A DNA stretch of 64,000 nt from Enterobacteriaceae bacterium. GTDB taxonomy: Bacteria > Pseudomonadota > Gammaproteobacteria > Enterobacterales > Enterobacteriaceae. The stretch is taken from the NCBI GenBank assembly GCA_902363335.1, contig CABIZV010000005.1, positions 248,001 through 312,000 on the forward strand, written 5' to 3'. The translations under genes were made by a program, and so were the position numbers. The notes under the pieces are model-generated. The model did no database searches, was not told the DNA's origin, and was given only the letters and a program-made list of their open reading frames with translations. Positions 1 through 8,867 of this stretch are shown here, in pieces; the stretch's first letter is position 1; each line of letters opens with the position of its first letter.

Positions 1-27
1 GCTGCCAAGCGCAACAGGAGTCGAAGA

Positions 28-522
28 ATGGAAATGACCCATGCACAACGTCTGATTTTGTCTAATCAGTACAAAATGATGACAATGCTTGATCCCGACA
101 ACGCTGAGCGCTATCGCCGCCTGCAAACAATTATTGAACGTGGTTATGGTTTACAGATGCGTGAGCTGGACCGCGAGTTTGGCGAGCTCAAAGAAGAGAC
201 CTGTCGTATCGTCATCGACATCATGGAGATGTACCATGCGCTACACGTCTCGTGGACCAATCTGAAAGACGCCGCCGCCATCGATGAGCGCCGCGTCACC
301 TTCCTCGGCTTTGATGCCGCTACGGAAGCGCGCTTCTTGGGCTACGTTCGCTTTATGGTGAATATTGAAGGCCGCTATACCCACTTCGACGCCGGCACTC
401 ACGGTTTCAACGCCCAAACGCCAATGTGGGATAAATATCAGCGCATGCTGAATGTCTGGCACGGCTGCCCGCGCCAATACCACCTGAGTAGCAACGAAAT
501 TAACCAGATCATCAACGCGTAA
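28..522 (+). CDS. yfbU: YfbU family protein
   Basis: A 164-residue protein nearly identical along its whole length to E. coli YfbU, a small conserved enteric protein of unknown biochemical role. The start is the ATG at 28, preceded by an AGGAG ribosome site at 16-20, giving the N-terminus MEMTHAQRLILSNQYKMM. The sequence is rich in charged helical segments, with no signal peptide or membrane span, so it is probably cytoplasmic. The stop codon overlaps the next reading frame, and hxpA starts about 11 bases downstream, so the two are probably co-transcribed. In E. coli this gene lies between the ackA-pta side and yfbT, the same order as here. The family assignment is sure; the function is not known to me. 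Confidence 0.95.
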   Translation: MEMTHAQRLILSNQYKMMTMLDPDNAERYRRLQTIIERGYGLQMRELDREFGELKEETCRIVIDIMEMYHALHVSWTNLKDAAAIDERRVTFLGFDAATEARFLGYVRFMVNIEGRYTHFDAGTHGFNAQTPMWDKYQRMLNVWHGCPRQYHLSSNEINQIINA

Positions 523-533
523 TGGAGGCTGCC

Positions 534-1193
534 GTGCTGTGCAAAGGTTTCCTGTTTGATTTAGACGGTACGCTGGTGGATTCGCTGCCCGTGGTCGAAC
601 GTTCCTGGCAATTCTGGGCCAAAAGCTACGGCGTTGACCCGGATGCGGTGCTGGATTTTATTCACGGTAAGCAGGCTATCACCACCTTGCGCCACTTTAT
701 GCCGGATAAAACGGAAGCGGAGATCCAGGCTGAGTTTCTGCGTCTTGAGCATATTGAATCTACCGATTTGGACGGGATTCGTGCGCTGCCGGGGGCCATT
801 GAATTGCTGGAGCACTTAGAGGCTAACGCGATCCCCTGGGCCATTGTGACCTCAGGGTCAATTCCGGTGGCTCACGCGCGCCATCGGGCGGCAGGTCTGC
901 CGATGCCTGAAGTGTTTGTCACCGCAGAACAGGTCAAACACGGAAAACCGCAGCCGGATGCCTATTTATTAGGTGCCGAGCTTCTGGGGCTACCACCGCA
1001 AATGTGTCTGGTGGTTGAAGATGCTCAGGCTGGCATCCAGGCAGGTATCGCTGCGGGATGTCTGGTCGCTGCTGTCAATGTACCGGCAGAAACGCCGGAG
1101 CTGTTGGAGGTCGATTTTGTTCTCTCGACCCTCGATGCGCTGCGCGTCGAAAAATTACCGGATAACCAGGTAAACGTTACGCAGAATGCATGA
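534..1193 (+). CDS. hxpA: HAD-family sugar phosphatase HxpA (YfbT)
   Basis: Haloacid dehalogenase-type phosphatase of about 219 residues. The E. coli homologue (YfbT/HxpA) hydrolyses hexose and pentose phosphates in the cytoplasm. Motif I is FDLDGTLVDS near residues 8-17 with nucleophile Asp9 and acid/base Asp11. Motif II is the Thr/Ser of VTSGS, motif III the Lys of HGKPQPD, and motif IV VVEDAQAG carries the Mg-binding Asp. An ATG at 522 is in frame, but it lies in the ribosome site GGAGG (524-528). The GTG at 534, five bases after that site, reproduces the E. coli N-terminus (MxCKGFLFD), so I take it as the start. Coupled to yfbU; a clear terminator follows. Confidence 0.93.
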   Translation: MLCKGFLFDLDGTLVDSLPVVERSWQFWAKSYGVDPDAVLDFIHGKQAITTLRHFMPDKTEAEIQAEFLRLEHIESTDLDGIRALPGAIELLEHLEANAIPWAIVTSGSIPVAHARHRAAGLPMPEVFVTAEQVKHGKPQPDAYLLGAELLGLPPQMCLVVEDAQAGIQAGIAAGCLVAAVNVPAETPELLEVDFVLSTLDALRVEKLPDNQVNVTQNA

Positions 1194-1204
1194 TCTTATG
1201 ATTT

Positions 1205-1229
1205 AGCCCCACATCGTTGGGGCTTTTTT
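1205..1229 (+). terminator. Rho-independent terminator after hxpA
   Basis: Perfect 7-bp stem AGCCCCA (1205-1211) with TGGGGCT (1218-1224) and a 6-base loop, running into six T residues. It ends the yfbU-hxpA unit just upstream of yfbS. Confidence 0.9.
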
Positions 1230-1294
1230 CTGTCAATATGATTAACGCCTTATAGTTGATGATGTTACCGCTTATTTGATGACAAGGATGTACT

Positions 1295-3127
1295 GTGAAC
1301 GGTGAATTGATTTGGGTGCTCTGTTTATTAGCGATTGCGGTGGTGCTGTTTGCCACCGGCAAGGTACGCATGGATGCTATCGCATTGGGCATTATTGTGG
1401 CGTTCGTCCTGAGCGGCACGCTGACGTTAAGCGAAGCGTTTTCAGGCTTTAGCGATCCCAACGTTATTTTGATTGCCGCGCTGTTTATTATTGGCGATGG
1501 TCTGGTTCGCACCGGCGTCGCCACCAAGATGGGTTCCTGGCTGGTGCAGGTGGCCGGCAACAGTGAAATCAAAATGCTGGTGTTCCTGATGCTGACCGTC
1601 GCCGGTCTCGGTGCCTTTATGAGTTCAACCGGGGTGGTGGCTATCTTTATCCCGGTGGTATTAAGCGTTTCGACACGCATGAATATCTCCCCCTCGCGCC
1701 TGATGATGCCGCTAAGCTTCGCCGGGCTTATCAGCGGTATGATGACATTAGTCGCCACACCGCCAAATCTGGTTATCAATAGTGAATTGCTCCGTGAAGG
1801 GCTAGACGGCTTTGGCTTCTTTAGCGTCACGCCGATTGGTCTGGTCGTCCTGGTGTTTGGCATCATCTATATGCTGTTGACGCGATTTATGCTTAATGGC
1901 GATGACGAAAATCAAAAGCGCGATGGCCGCAAACGCAGCACCTTTCGCGATCTGATTAAAGAGTATCGCCTGACCGGCCGCGCGCGTCGCCTGGCTATCC
2001 GCCCCGGTTCACCGATGATAGGCCAACGTCTTGACGACATGAAATTGCGTGAACGTTACGGCGCCAACATTATTGGCGTCGAGCGCTGGCGTCGTTTTCG
2101 TCGGGTGATTGTGAATGTGAACGGGGTATCAGAATTCCGTGCCCGCGACGTGCTGCTGATTGATATGTCGGCGGCTGAGATAGATCTGCGCCAATTCTGC
2201 ACGGAGCAGATGCTTGAGCCTATGGTTCTGCGCGGGGAATATTTCTCAGACCAGGCGCTGGATGTGGGTATGGCGGAAGTATCGCTTATCCCTGATTCCG
2301 AACTGCTGGGAAAAACCGTCCGTGAAATGGGCTTTCGTACCCGTTACGGCCTCAATATTGTGGGCATGAAGCGTAATGGTCAGGCGGTAGACGGGTCGGT
2401 GGTCGATGAGCCGCTGCAACTTGGCGATATTGTGCTGGTGGTCGGCAACTGGAAATTGATAAGCCAGCTGGCGCAAAAAGGGCGAGATTTCGTGGTGCTC
2501 AATCTGCCGGTTGAAGTCAGCGATGCATCACCGGCGCACAGCCAGGCTCCGCATGCTATTTTCTGTCTGGTACTGATGGTGGCGCTGATGCTCACCGATG
2601 AAATCCCAAACCCCATTGCCGCAATCATCTCATGCCTGTTGATGGGGAAATTCCGCTGCATCGATGCGCAGAGCGCCTATAAATCGATTCACTGGCCGAG
2701 CATTATTTTGATTGTCGGGATGATGCCATTCGCGCTGGCCTTGCAAAAAACCGGCGGCGTGGATCTTATTGTGAAAGGTTTGATGGATATCGGCGGCGGG
2801 CAGGGGCCATATTTGATGCTGGGCTGTCTGTTCGTGATGTGTGCGGCCATCGGGCTGTTTATCTCCAACACCGCCACGGCAGTGTTAATGGCGCCAATTG
2901 CACTCGCGGCGGCGAAAACGATGGGCGTATCGCCTTATCCGTTTGCCATGGTCGTGGCAATGGCGGCTTCAGCGGCGTTTATGACGCCGGTTTCCTCGCC
3001 GGTGAATACGCTGGTGTTAGGGCCTGGTAAATACACCTTCAGTGATTTCCTCAAAATTGGCGTGCCGTTTACGGTGCTGGTGATGATTGTCTGCGTGGTG
3101 CTAATCCCAATTCTGTTCCCGTTCTGA
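1295..3127 (+). CDS. yfbS: SLC13/DASS-type inner-membrane transporter YfbS with TrkA-C domains
   Basis: A 610-residue polytopic membrane protein of the divalent anion/Na+ symporter superfamily, closely matching E. coli YfbS. Two membrane blocks (about residues 1-200 and 420-610) contain repeated hydrophobic helices and the family signatures SSTGVVAIFIPVV, ATPPNLVINSELL, SNTATAVLMAPIALA and TPVSSPVNTLVLGPG. Between them, about 210-400, lie two cytoplasmic RCK_C/TrkA-C regulatory domains, each with a conserved RYGxNIxG motif. The start is GTG at 1295 after AAGGA. The substrate is unproven; the family suggests an anion such as sulfate or a dicarboxylate, which is inference. It is transcribed alone, with a REP pair downstream. 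Confidence 0.93.
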   Translation: MNGELIWVLCLLAIAVVLFATGKVRMDAIALGIIVAFVLSGTLTLSEAFSGFSDPNVILIAALFIIGDGLVRTGVATKMGSWLVQVAGNSEIKMLVFLMLTVAGLGAFMSSTGVVAIFIPVVLSVSTRMNISPSRLMMPLSFAGLISGMMTLVATPPNLVINSELLREGLDGFGFFSVTPIGLVVLVFGIIYMLLTRFMLNGDDENQKRDGRKRSTFRDLIKEYRLTGRARRLAIRPGSPMIGQRLDDMKLRERYGANIIGVERWRRFRRVIVNVNGVSEFRARDVLLIDMSAAEIDLRQFCTEQMLEPMVLRGEYFSDQALDVGMAEVSLIPDSELLGKTVREMGFRTRYGLNIVGMKRNGQAVDGSVVDEPLQLGDIVLVVGNWKLISQLAQKGRDFVVLNLPVEVSDASPAHSQAPHAIFCLVLMVALMLTDEIPNPIAAIISCLLMGKFRCIDAQSAYKSIHWPSIILIVGMMPFALALQKTGGVDLIVKGLMDIGGGQGPYLMLGCLFVMCAAIGLFISNTATAVLMAPIALAAAKTMGVSPYPFAMVVAMAASAAFMTPVSSPVNTLVLGPGKYTFSDFLKIGVPFTVLVMIVCVVLIPILFPF

Positions 3128-3154
3128 TAGCAGGTTCCCGGCTACGTTTTAATT

Positions 3155-3224
3155 GTAGGCCGGATAAGACGTTTACGTCGCCATCCGGCATTGTGCCTGA
3201 TGGCGCTACGCTTATCAGGCCTAC
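3155..3224. repeat. REP pair (BIME) between yfbS and yfbR
   Basis: Two inverted REP-type palindromes. The first, 3155-3190, starts GTAGGCCGGATAAG and ends CCATCCGGCA. The second, 3194-3224, starts TGCCTGATGGCG and ends TATCAGGCCTAC. They lie between convergent genes, the usual enteric setting, where they can stabilise mRNA ends or bind gyrase and IHF. Confidence 0.88.
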
Positions 3225-3258
3225 GGGCCGAGCGTAGCGACACCGGGAACGCAGACGA

Positions 3259-3864
3259 CTACAGCGGTGAATCCTGACTTATTTCATCGAGCGAAAGATG
3301 GAAGCTTGGGACAAACATCGCCATAAAATAGTCCATCTCATCGCTGCGACGTGAGGCCAGCGTCTTTTCAAGGCGGCCTTTTGCCAGCAGAAACTCATTA
3401 TTTCCGGCCGATAGCTCTTCCAGGCACTTCAGATAAGCGCATAGCGCATCAGCCTGCTTCACAATCGCTTTCTCTTCATCGCTACTCTGATGTTCGTCAA
3501 TAAGAGGCGCGAAGATGTCGTGCAGCTCTTCTGGCACCATATCGAGCAGTTTCTGCTGCGCGATTTTCTCAATCGCTTTGTATTCCTGCGCAATTTGCGA
3601 ATTGAAATATTTTACCGGGGTTGGAAGATCGCCTGTTAATACTTCCGAGGCGTCGTGATACATCGCCAGCAGCGCAATGCGTTCGGCGTTGACCTGACCA
3701 TTAAATTTCCGATTCTTAATCGCCGCGAGAGCATGGGCGACCATGGCAACCTGTAAACTGTGCTCAGAGACGTTTTCCGTGCGCACATTGCGCATCAGCG
3801 GCCAGCGATTGATTAACTTCAGGCGGGAGAGGTGGGCAAAAAAATGACTCTGATTCTGACTCAT
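3259..3864 (-). CDS. yfbR: 5'-deoxynucleotidase YfbR
   Basis: A 201-residue HD-domain phosphohydrolase, two residues longer than E. coli YfbR at the N-terminus. The E. coli enzyme dephosphorylates deoxyribonucleoside 5'-monophosphates and is specific for deoxyribose, helping balance dNTP pools and thymidylate synthesis. The metal-binding signature is visible as His35 (VSEHSLQ), the His70-Asp71 pair (MYHDASEV) and a distal Asp in KQADALCAYLKC. Trp21 in the NRWPLM segment belongs to the sugar-selecting region. Minus strand, immediately after alaA in transcription order with an 84-base gap that holds a terminator hairpin, so it may be expressed separately. It is probably cytoplasmic. Confidence 0.94.
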   Translation of the reverse strand: MSQNQSHFFAHLSRLKLINRWPLMRNVRTENVSEHSLQVAMVAHALAAIKNRKFNGQVNAERIALLAMYHDASEVLTGDLPTPVKYFNSQIAQEYKAIEKIAQQKLLDMVPEELHDIFAPLIDEHQSSDEEKAIVKQADALCAYLKCLEELSAGNNEFLLAKGRLEKTLASRRSDEMDYFMAMFVPSFHLSLDEISQDSPL

Positions 3865-3907
3865 AACATCCCTTACTCGGTGACTTCAGTAAAGGCATTG
3901 TGCGCTG

Positions 3908-3938
3908 AGAAAGCCGCCGGATGCAAATTTCCGGCGGC
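3908..3938 (-). terminator. Terminator hairpin downstream of alaA
   Basis: Stem GCCGCCGG (3913-3920) pairs with CCGGCGGC (3931-3938). Read on the minus strand it is followed by TTTCTC. It separates alaA from yfbR, possibly as a leaky terminator. Confidence 0.65.
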
Positions 3939-3948
3939 GAGAAGGGGA

Positions 3949-5166
3949 TTACAGCTGACGATAGCCCGACAGGAAACGGCCAAAACGGGTGATCGCCATT
4001 TCCAGATCGTCTTCACGCGGCAGCGTCACGATACGAACGTGATCCGGCCACGGCCAGTTAAAAGCGGTTCCCTGCACCAGCAGCACTTTTTCCTGTAACA
4101 GGAAATCCAGCACCATGCGCTGATCATCGTGAATGTTAAAGCGCTTGGCATCGATTTTCGGGAACATATATAGCGCGCCTTTCGGCTTCATGCAGGAGAC
4201 GCCAGGGATCTCGTTGATTAACTCCCACGCGCGGTTGCGCTGCTCGTATAAACGTCCGCCGGGAGCGATAAACTCGCTGATGCTCTGATAGCCGCCCAGC
4301 GCGGTCTGAATTGCGTGCTGTGCCGGAACGTTGGCGCAAAGTCGCATGGACGCAAGCATCTCCAGCCCTTCGATATAGCCTTTGGCGTGCTTCTTCGGCC
4401 CATTTAATACCATCCACCCCTGGCGGAAACCCGCCACGCGGTAGGTTTTGGACAAACCGTTAAAGGTGACCGTCAGCAGATCCGGCGCCAGGGCGGCGAT
4501 TGAATGGTGCTGGGCTTCGTCGTAGAGGATCTTGTCGTAGATTTCATCGGCGAAGATTATCAGGTTATGCTCGCGGGCGATCTCGACAATTTCCTGCAGC
4601 AGCTCTTTTGAGTACACCGCGCCGGTTGGGTTGTTCGGGTTAATAATGACGATACCACGGGTGCGTGGCGTAATTTTGGCACGGATATCGTCAAGGTCAG
4701 GGAACCAGTCAGCCGACTCGTCACACAGATAATGCACCGCTTTTCCGCTGGATAACGACACGGCCGCTGTCCACAACGGGTAGTCAGGTGCTGGCACCAG
4801 CATCTCGTCACCGCTGTTCAATAGCGCCTGCATCGCTTGCACAATAAGCTCAGAAACGCCATTGCCGATGTAGATATCTTCGACCGTCACATCGCGCATA
4901 CCGCGAGCCTGATAGTGCTGCATGATAGCTTTACGCGCAGAGTACAGACCTTTGGAATCGCAGTAGCCCTGCGCGGTTGGCAGGTTACGAATCACATCAA
5001 CCAGAATCTCATCCGGCGCATCGAACCCAAATGGCGCGGGGTTACCGATATTGAGTTTAAGAACCTTGTTGCCTTCTTCTTCAAGGCGTTTGGCCTCTTT
5101 GAGTACCGGGCCGCGAATGTCGTAACAAACGTTGTCTAACTTGCTGGATTTTTCGATGGGTGACAT
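3949..5166 (-). CDS. alaA: Glutamate-pyruvate aminotransferase AlaA
   Basis: A 405-residue PLP-dependent class I aminotransferase, the same length as E. coli AlaA (YfbQ), which makes L-alanine from pyruvate and glutamate. Fold-type I motifs are present: the NPNNPTG loop at 176-182, cofactor-ring Asp207 in FADEIYD, Schiff-base Lys240 in FNGLSKTYRVAG, and a phosphate/carboxylate Arg in FRQGW. The start ATG gives MSPIEKSSKLDNVCYD as in E. coli. It is cytoplasmic. Transcribed from the long AT-rich gap it shares with the divergent lrhA; E. coli alaA is Lrp-controlled, but I did not identify an Lrp site here. Confidence 0.95.
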   Translation of the reverse strand: MSPIEKSSKLDNVCYDIRGPVLKEAKRLEEEGNKVLKLNIGNPAPFGFDAPDEILVDVIRNLPTAQGYCDSKGLYSARKAIMQHYQARGMRDVTVEDIYIGNGVSELIVQAMQALLNSGDEMLVPAPDYPLWTAAVSLSSGKAVHYLCDESADWFPDLDDIRAKITPRTRGIVIINPNNPTGAVYSKELLQEIVEIAREHNLIIFADEIYDKILYDEAQHHSIAALAPDLLTVTFNGLSKTYRVAGFRQGWMVLNGPKKHAKGYIEGLEMLASMRLCANVPAQHAIQTALGGYQSISEFIAPGGRLYEQRNRAWELINEIPGVSCMKPKGALYMFPKIDAKRFNIHDDQRMVLDFLLQEKVLLVQGTAFNWPWPDHVRIVTLPREDDLEMAITRFGRFLSGYRQL

Positions 5167-6071
5167 GAATCTTTGACCTTTTTAGCTGTGATTGCCACTC
5201 CCTGCCGTGGAAGTCAGCACGGAACAATGTACTCCGCATCCCCGTAGTTTTGAAGGGTTAACAGTAGAAGATTTTGTTCAGCTTTTATTGGTGGAGCATT
5301 CTTTTTTACTGCTTTCATCCGATGATTTCTATGATATCTATTGCGACTTTGGAATTATGCAGCTCAATTCACTATCATTAACTAAACTTATGGTTTTTTT
5401 GACTGAGTAAAAAGAAAATGGTTTACCTTAGGGACTGATAGGCATAAATACATTAACTAACTTTACCTATTTATATCTTTATTTATATTCTGGCTAATAA
5501 GTATTAGGGCTAATACTCGCCTTGTGAAAGTGTTGTTAATCTCAGCCTTCAATATATATTAATATTTCTTTATATTTTGAAAAGGTATTTCAAAGCATCG
5601 TGAGGCGACCTAAATTGGTTGGAATCCGAAGCTTTCAGTACGCTTGAGATAGATCTTAATTAAGCTTATAAAGTTAATGGTTTTCGGTTAATATGCGAAG
5701 GTACATGCAAGTTTTGCTCCCGATTTTTGTTGATGATTATCAATACTCCTGAGTTAACTTTATGATTTTTGTATATTTATTGCATTAATTTAAAATACGG
5801 CTTTCCTCCTGGTGCATTAAAGCAGCATTACAACCTACAACTTCTTACGCAGCAGACTGCCGAGAGAGAACCAGATAAATAGCCTTCGGGTTAAAGGATA
5901 TATTGCAAAGGGAACTGTTGCTCTTTGAAGTAACAGACAATTTTAATACTGACACTCATCAGCTCATCATTCACTCCCTGACTGGGGAACGATGATTTAA
6001 AGGATTAGCCTGAAATTTTAGAGTGCAGCATCAATACGTCAGGTCTTATTCGTACCTGTAAGTGGATTTAT
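5167..6071. promoter_or_regulatory. Long AT-rich divergent control region of alaA and lrhA
   Basis: About 905 bases with no credible gene. E. coli lrhA is known to have an unusually long untranslated leader and to be autoregulated, so most of this stretch is probably lrhA promoter and leader. A perfect dyad with 7-base arms (AGTATTA, 5500-5506; TAATACT, 5511-5517) around GGGC is the clearest symmetric element. A weaker hairpin involves ATCATTCACTCCC and GGGGAACGATGAT shortly before lrhA. The only open frame near alaA (5192-5410) has no family resemblance. Confidence 0.6.
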
Positions 6072-7013
6072 ATGATAAATGCCAATCGTCCGATTCTAAA
6101 TCTTGATCTCGATCTGCTGAGAACTTTTGTTGCTGTTGCTGACCTGAGCACCTTTGCTGCCGCCGCCTCCGCGGTGTGCCGCACGCAATCTGCGGTGAGT
6201 CAGCAAATGCAGCGTCTGGAGCAGCTGGTGGGTAAAGAGCTTTTTGCCCGTCATGGGCGTAATAAGCTTCTGACTGAACACGGTATTCAGCTGCTTGGCT
6301 ATGCGCGAAAAATCCTGCGATTTAATGATGAAGCCTGTACTTCCCTCATGTTCAACTCCCTACAGGGGCAGTTAACGCTGGGCTCATCCGATGAATCAGC
6401 GGACACTATTTTGCCGTTTTTATTAAATCGCGTCAGCTCGTCGTATCCTAAGCTGGCGCTTGATGTTCGGGTGAAACGTCATAGTGTGATGGCCAGTATG
6501 CTGAAAAGCGGGGAGGTTGATCTGGCCCTCACCACCCATCCGCTGGAAGGTTTTGAATCGACGCTACTGCGTGCTTCACCTACGCTTTGGTACTGTGCCG
6601 CTGAATTTTCAATGCGCGCGGAAGAACCGGTGCCGTTGGTTCTGCTCGACGATCCCAGCCCATTCCGCGATACCATCATAAAAACGCTGGATGCGGCGGG
6701 AATGCCATGGCGTTTGGCCTATGTTGCTTCGACGCTGTCAGCCGTTCGTGCGGCGGTTAAAGCGGGGCTTGGCATCACCGCGCGCCCGGTTGAAATGATG
6801 AGCCCCGATCTCAGAGCCCTCGGGAAAGCTGAGGGAATGCCAGAATTACCGGAAACGGAATATATGCTGACCTACAACCCACACAATGAAAATGAGCTGG
6901 CGCAGATGATTTTCCAGTCTCAGGTGCAGCGTAACGATCCGTGGCCGCAGGCGGGGACCTATACCTCTGAAGAGGGAGATAATTCCCTTATTCATGAGAG
7001 GGATATGGATTAA
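6072..7013 (+). CDS. lrhA: LysR-type regulator LrhA
   Basis: A 313-residue LysR-family regulator, one residue longer than E. coli LrhA. The winged helix-turn-helix lies at about residues 12-70 (TFAAAASAVCRTQSAVSQQM then QRLEQLVGKELFAR), followed by the co-inducer-binding domain from about 95 to 290. The E. coli protein represses the flagellar master operon flhDC and type 1 fimbriae and promotes RpoS turnover. The DNA-binding half is almost unchanged from E. coli, whereas the C-terminal 60 residues differ more. Placement just upstream of nuo is conserved. It is followed by a long-loop hairpin with runs of A and T. Confidence 0.95.
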   Translation: MINANRPILNLDLDLLRTFVAVADLSTFAAAASAVCRTQSAVSQQMQRLEQLVGKELFARHGRNKLLTEHGIQLLGYARKILRFNDEACTSLMFNSLQGQLTLGSSDESADTILPFLLNRVSSSYPKLALDVRVKRHSVMASMLKSGEVDLALTTHPLEGFESTLLRASPTLWYCAAEFSMRAEEPVPLVLLDDPSPFRDTIIKTLDAAGMPWRLAYVASTLSAVRAAVKAGLGITARPVEMMSPDLRALGKAEGMPELPETEYMLTYNPHNENELAQMIFQSQVQRNDPWPQAGTYTSEEGDNSLIHERDMD

Positions 7014-7049
7014 CATCTCCGTTGAAATGTAGTAACAAAATGTAACTTC

Positions 7050-7095
7050 AAAAAAGAACCGTAGACGAATAAAACTCAGTTTGCGGTTCTTTTTT
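7050..7095. terminator. Bidirectional-type terminator after lrhA
   Basis: Twelve-base arms AAAAAAGAACCG (7050-7061) and CGGTTCTTTTTT (7084-7095) enclose a 22-base loop. The A/T tracts on both sides could end transcription either way, insulating lrhA from the nuo promoter. Confidence 0.75.
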
Positions 7096-7638
7096 CACAC
7101 TTGTAGAACCTATCTGAAAAATCAAATCCTGGAATGTGATAATAATCATGTAATTACAATTATTACTCTCTGTAAATGGCTTATCATTAAACATGACATC
7201 ATATCTCCTGCTAATGTTAAAAAAACGGATAGATTGTTGCCGTTTTACTGGTCGAATTAACAAAAGCGTGTCTTAGATCAAGAAAATACCCCTCAATAGG
7301 GGGAGGAATCATCAGAAATTCCTGTCAAAATAGCGGGGTAATTCTTGTCATTGCTACAAAACGGACACGATTCAACAACAGGCAATCCGTAAGGTCTGCT
7401 GAAGCAAAATGAATCAAAGGGCACGTAATGTTAATGAAATGCTTTTGATGTAAATTAATGTGAGGAAACTTTTGTTAAAGTTGACAAAAGGTTATAGAAA
7501 GGAGTAAAAAACCTCCATATTTTGCGGTCTATGTTTTGAATTGGGCTGTTTGTAGGTTTTTTAATCCTCCCCATGAATCATGTAGCGTCCATCTGCCGGT
7601 AAGAGCAGTGGTGGTCATGCTACCTATTTGGTAAAGCT
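7096..7638 (+). promoter_or_regulatory. nuo operon upstream control region
   Basis: About 540 bases before nuoA with no convincing gene. In E. coli this region carries the nuo promoters and sites for ArcA, NarL, Fis and IHF. Here a plausible weak promoter is TTGTTA (7472-7477) with TATAGA (7493-7498), spaced 15, overlapped by a separate TTGACA at 7481. AT-rich patches such as TGTAAATTAATG (7450-7461) resemble ArcA-type binding DNA, but I cannot prove any site. The leader between that promoter and nuoA would be about 130 bases. Confidence 0.45.
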
Positions 7639-8085
7639 TTGCGTATGTCAACATCCACTGAAATCATCGCTCATCATTGGGCATTCGCTATATTTCTGAT
7701 CATTGCCATTGGCCTTTGCTGCATGATGTTAATCGGCGGCTGGTACCTTGGTGGTCGCGCGCGCGCCAGAAGCAAAAACACCCCGTTTGAGTCGGGTATC
7801 GACTCCGTTGGCACCGCGCGTTTGCGCCTGTCCGCGAAGTTCTATCTGGTGGCTATGTTCTTTGTCATCTTCGACGTCGAAGCGCTCTATCTGTATGCCT
7901 GGTCAACCTCCATTCGCGAAAGCGGTTGGGTTGGCTTTATTGAGGCCGCGATTTTCATATTTGTGCTGCTGGCCGGCCTGGTTTACCTCGTACGTATTGG
8001 CGCGCTTGATTGGACGCCTGCGCGTTCTCGCCGCACGCTGGTAAACCCAGAAACCGACAGCGTCACTAACCGTAATACGCAGTAA
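7639..8085 (+). CDS. nuoA: NADH-quinone oxidoreductase subunit A
   Basis: A 148-residue membrane subunit of complex I with three hydrophobic helices (about residues 14-38, 68-90, 97-120). The conserved loop KNTPFESGIDSVG near 50-62 is the TM1-TM2 loop that lies at the quinone-binding junction with NuoB, H and D. The longest frame begins with TTG at 7639 (TTG CGT ATG TCA); ATG at 7645 is the alternative. E. coli is annotated with the same extra two residues, so I keep 7639. It is the first gene of the operon, with 15 bases to nuoB. Confidence 0.93.
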   Translation: MRMSTSTEIIAHHWAFAIFLIIAIGLCCMMLIGGWYLGGRARARSKNTPFESGIDSVGTARLRLSAKFYLVAMFFVIFDVEALYLYAWSTSIRESGWVGFIEAAIFIFVLLAGLVYLVRIGALDWTPARSRRTLVNPETDSVTNRNTQ

Positions 8086-8100
8086 AAGCGAGGCAATAAG

Positions 8101-8775
8101 ATGGATTATACGCTCACCCGCATAGATCCTAACGGTGAGAACGACCGTTACCCCCTGCAAAAACAGGAGATTGTGACCGATCCCCTGGAGCAAGAAGTGA
8201 ACAAAAGCGTGTACATGGGGAAACTCGAACACGCGATGCATGACATGGTCAACTGGGGTCGTAAGAACTCAATCTGGCCTTACAACTTCGGCCTTTCTTG
8301 CTGCTACGTTGAGATGGTGACGTCATTCACGGCCGTGCATGACGTTGCACGTTTTGGTGCAGAAGTACTGCGTGCGTCACCGCGTCAGGCTGACCTGATG
8401 GTTGTCGCCGGTACCTGCTTTACCAAAATGGCACCGGTTATTCAGCGTCTTTACGATCAGATGCTGGAACCGAAGTGGGTGATCTCCATGGGCGCCTGTG
8501 CAAACTCCGGCGGCATGTACGATATCTACTCCGTGGTGCAGGGTGTCGATAAGTTTATCCCGGTCGATGTGTATATTCCTGGCTGCCCACCGCGCCCGGA
8601 AGCCTACATGCAGGCGCTGATGCTGCTGCAAGAATCGATTGGTAAAGAGCGCCGTCCTCTCTCGTGGGTGGTTGGCGATCAGGGCGTTTATCGCGCCAAT
8701 ATGCAGTCGGAACGCGAGCGTAAACGCGGCGAACGCATTGCTGTGACGAATCTCCGCTCCCCGGACGAGATTTAA
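8101..8775 (+). CDS. nuoB: NADH-quinone oxidoreductase subunit B
   Basis: A 224-residue peripheral-arm subunit that holds the terminal [4Fe-4S] cluster N2, the electron donor to quinone. The four ligands are visible: adjacent Cys67-Cys68 (GLSCCYVEM), Cys133 (MGACANSGG) and Cys162 (PGCPPRPEAY). The protein is four residues longer than E. coli NuoB owing to a short insertion in the segment MGKLEHAMHDMVNWG near residue 45. It is followed by a 92-base gap before nuoCD, in which I see no clear terminator. Confidence 0.96.
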   Translation: MDYTLTRIDPNGENDRYPLQKQEIVTDPLEQEVNKSVYMGKLEHAMHDMVNWGRKNSIWPYNFGLSCCYVEMVTSFTAVHDVARFGAEVLRASPRQADLMVVAGTCFTKMAPVIQRLYDQMLEPKWVISMGACANSGGMYDIYSVVQGVDKFIPVDVYIPGCPPRPEAYMQALMLLQESIGKERRPLSWVVGDQGVYRANMQSERERKRGERIAVTNLRSPDEI

Positions 8776-8867
8776 TTTGCGCCTGCGGGCGGTGGCACCT
8801 TTTTAAATTCGCAAATCAATATACAACAGCGCGAAGCCACGCCCGGCAGTCACCACGAACTTTTGCA

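Noticed and set aside
5192..5410. A 72-codon plus-strand frame just upstream of alaA
   Set aside because: No credible ribosome site or similarity; position fits alaA promoter DNA.
7048..7263. A 71-codon minus-strand frame between lrhA and nuoA
   Set aside because: It runs through the lrhA terminator hairpin and shows no domain; the region is expected to be promoter DNA.
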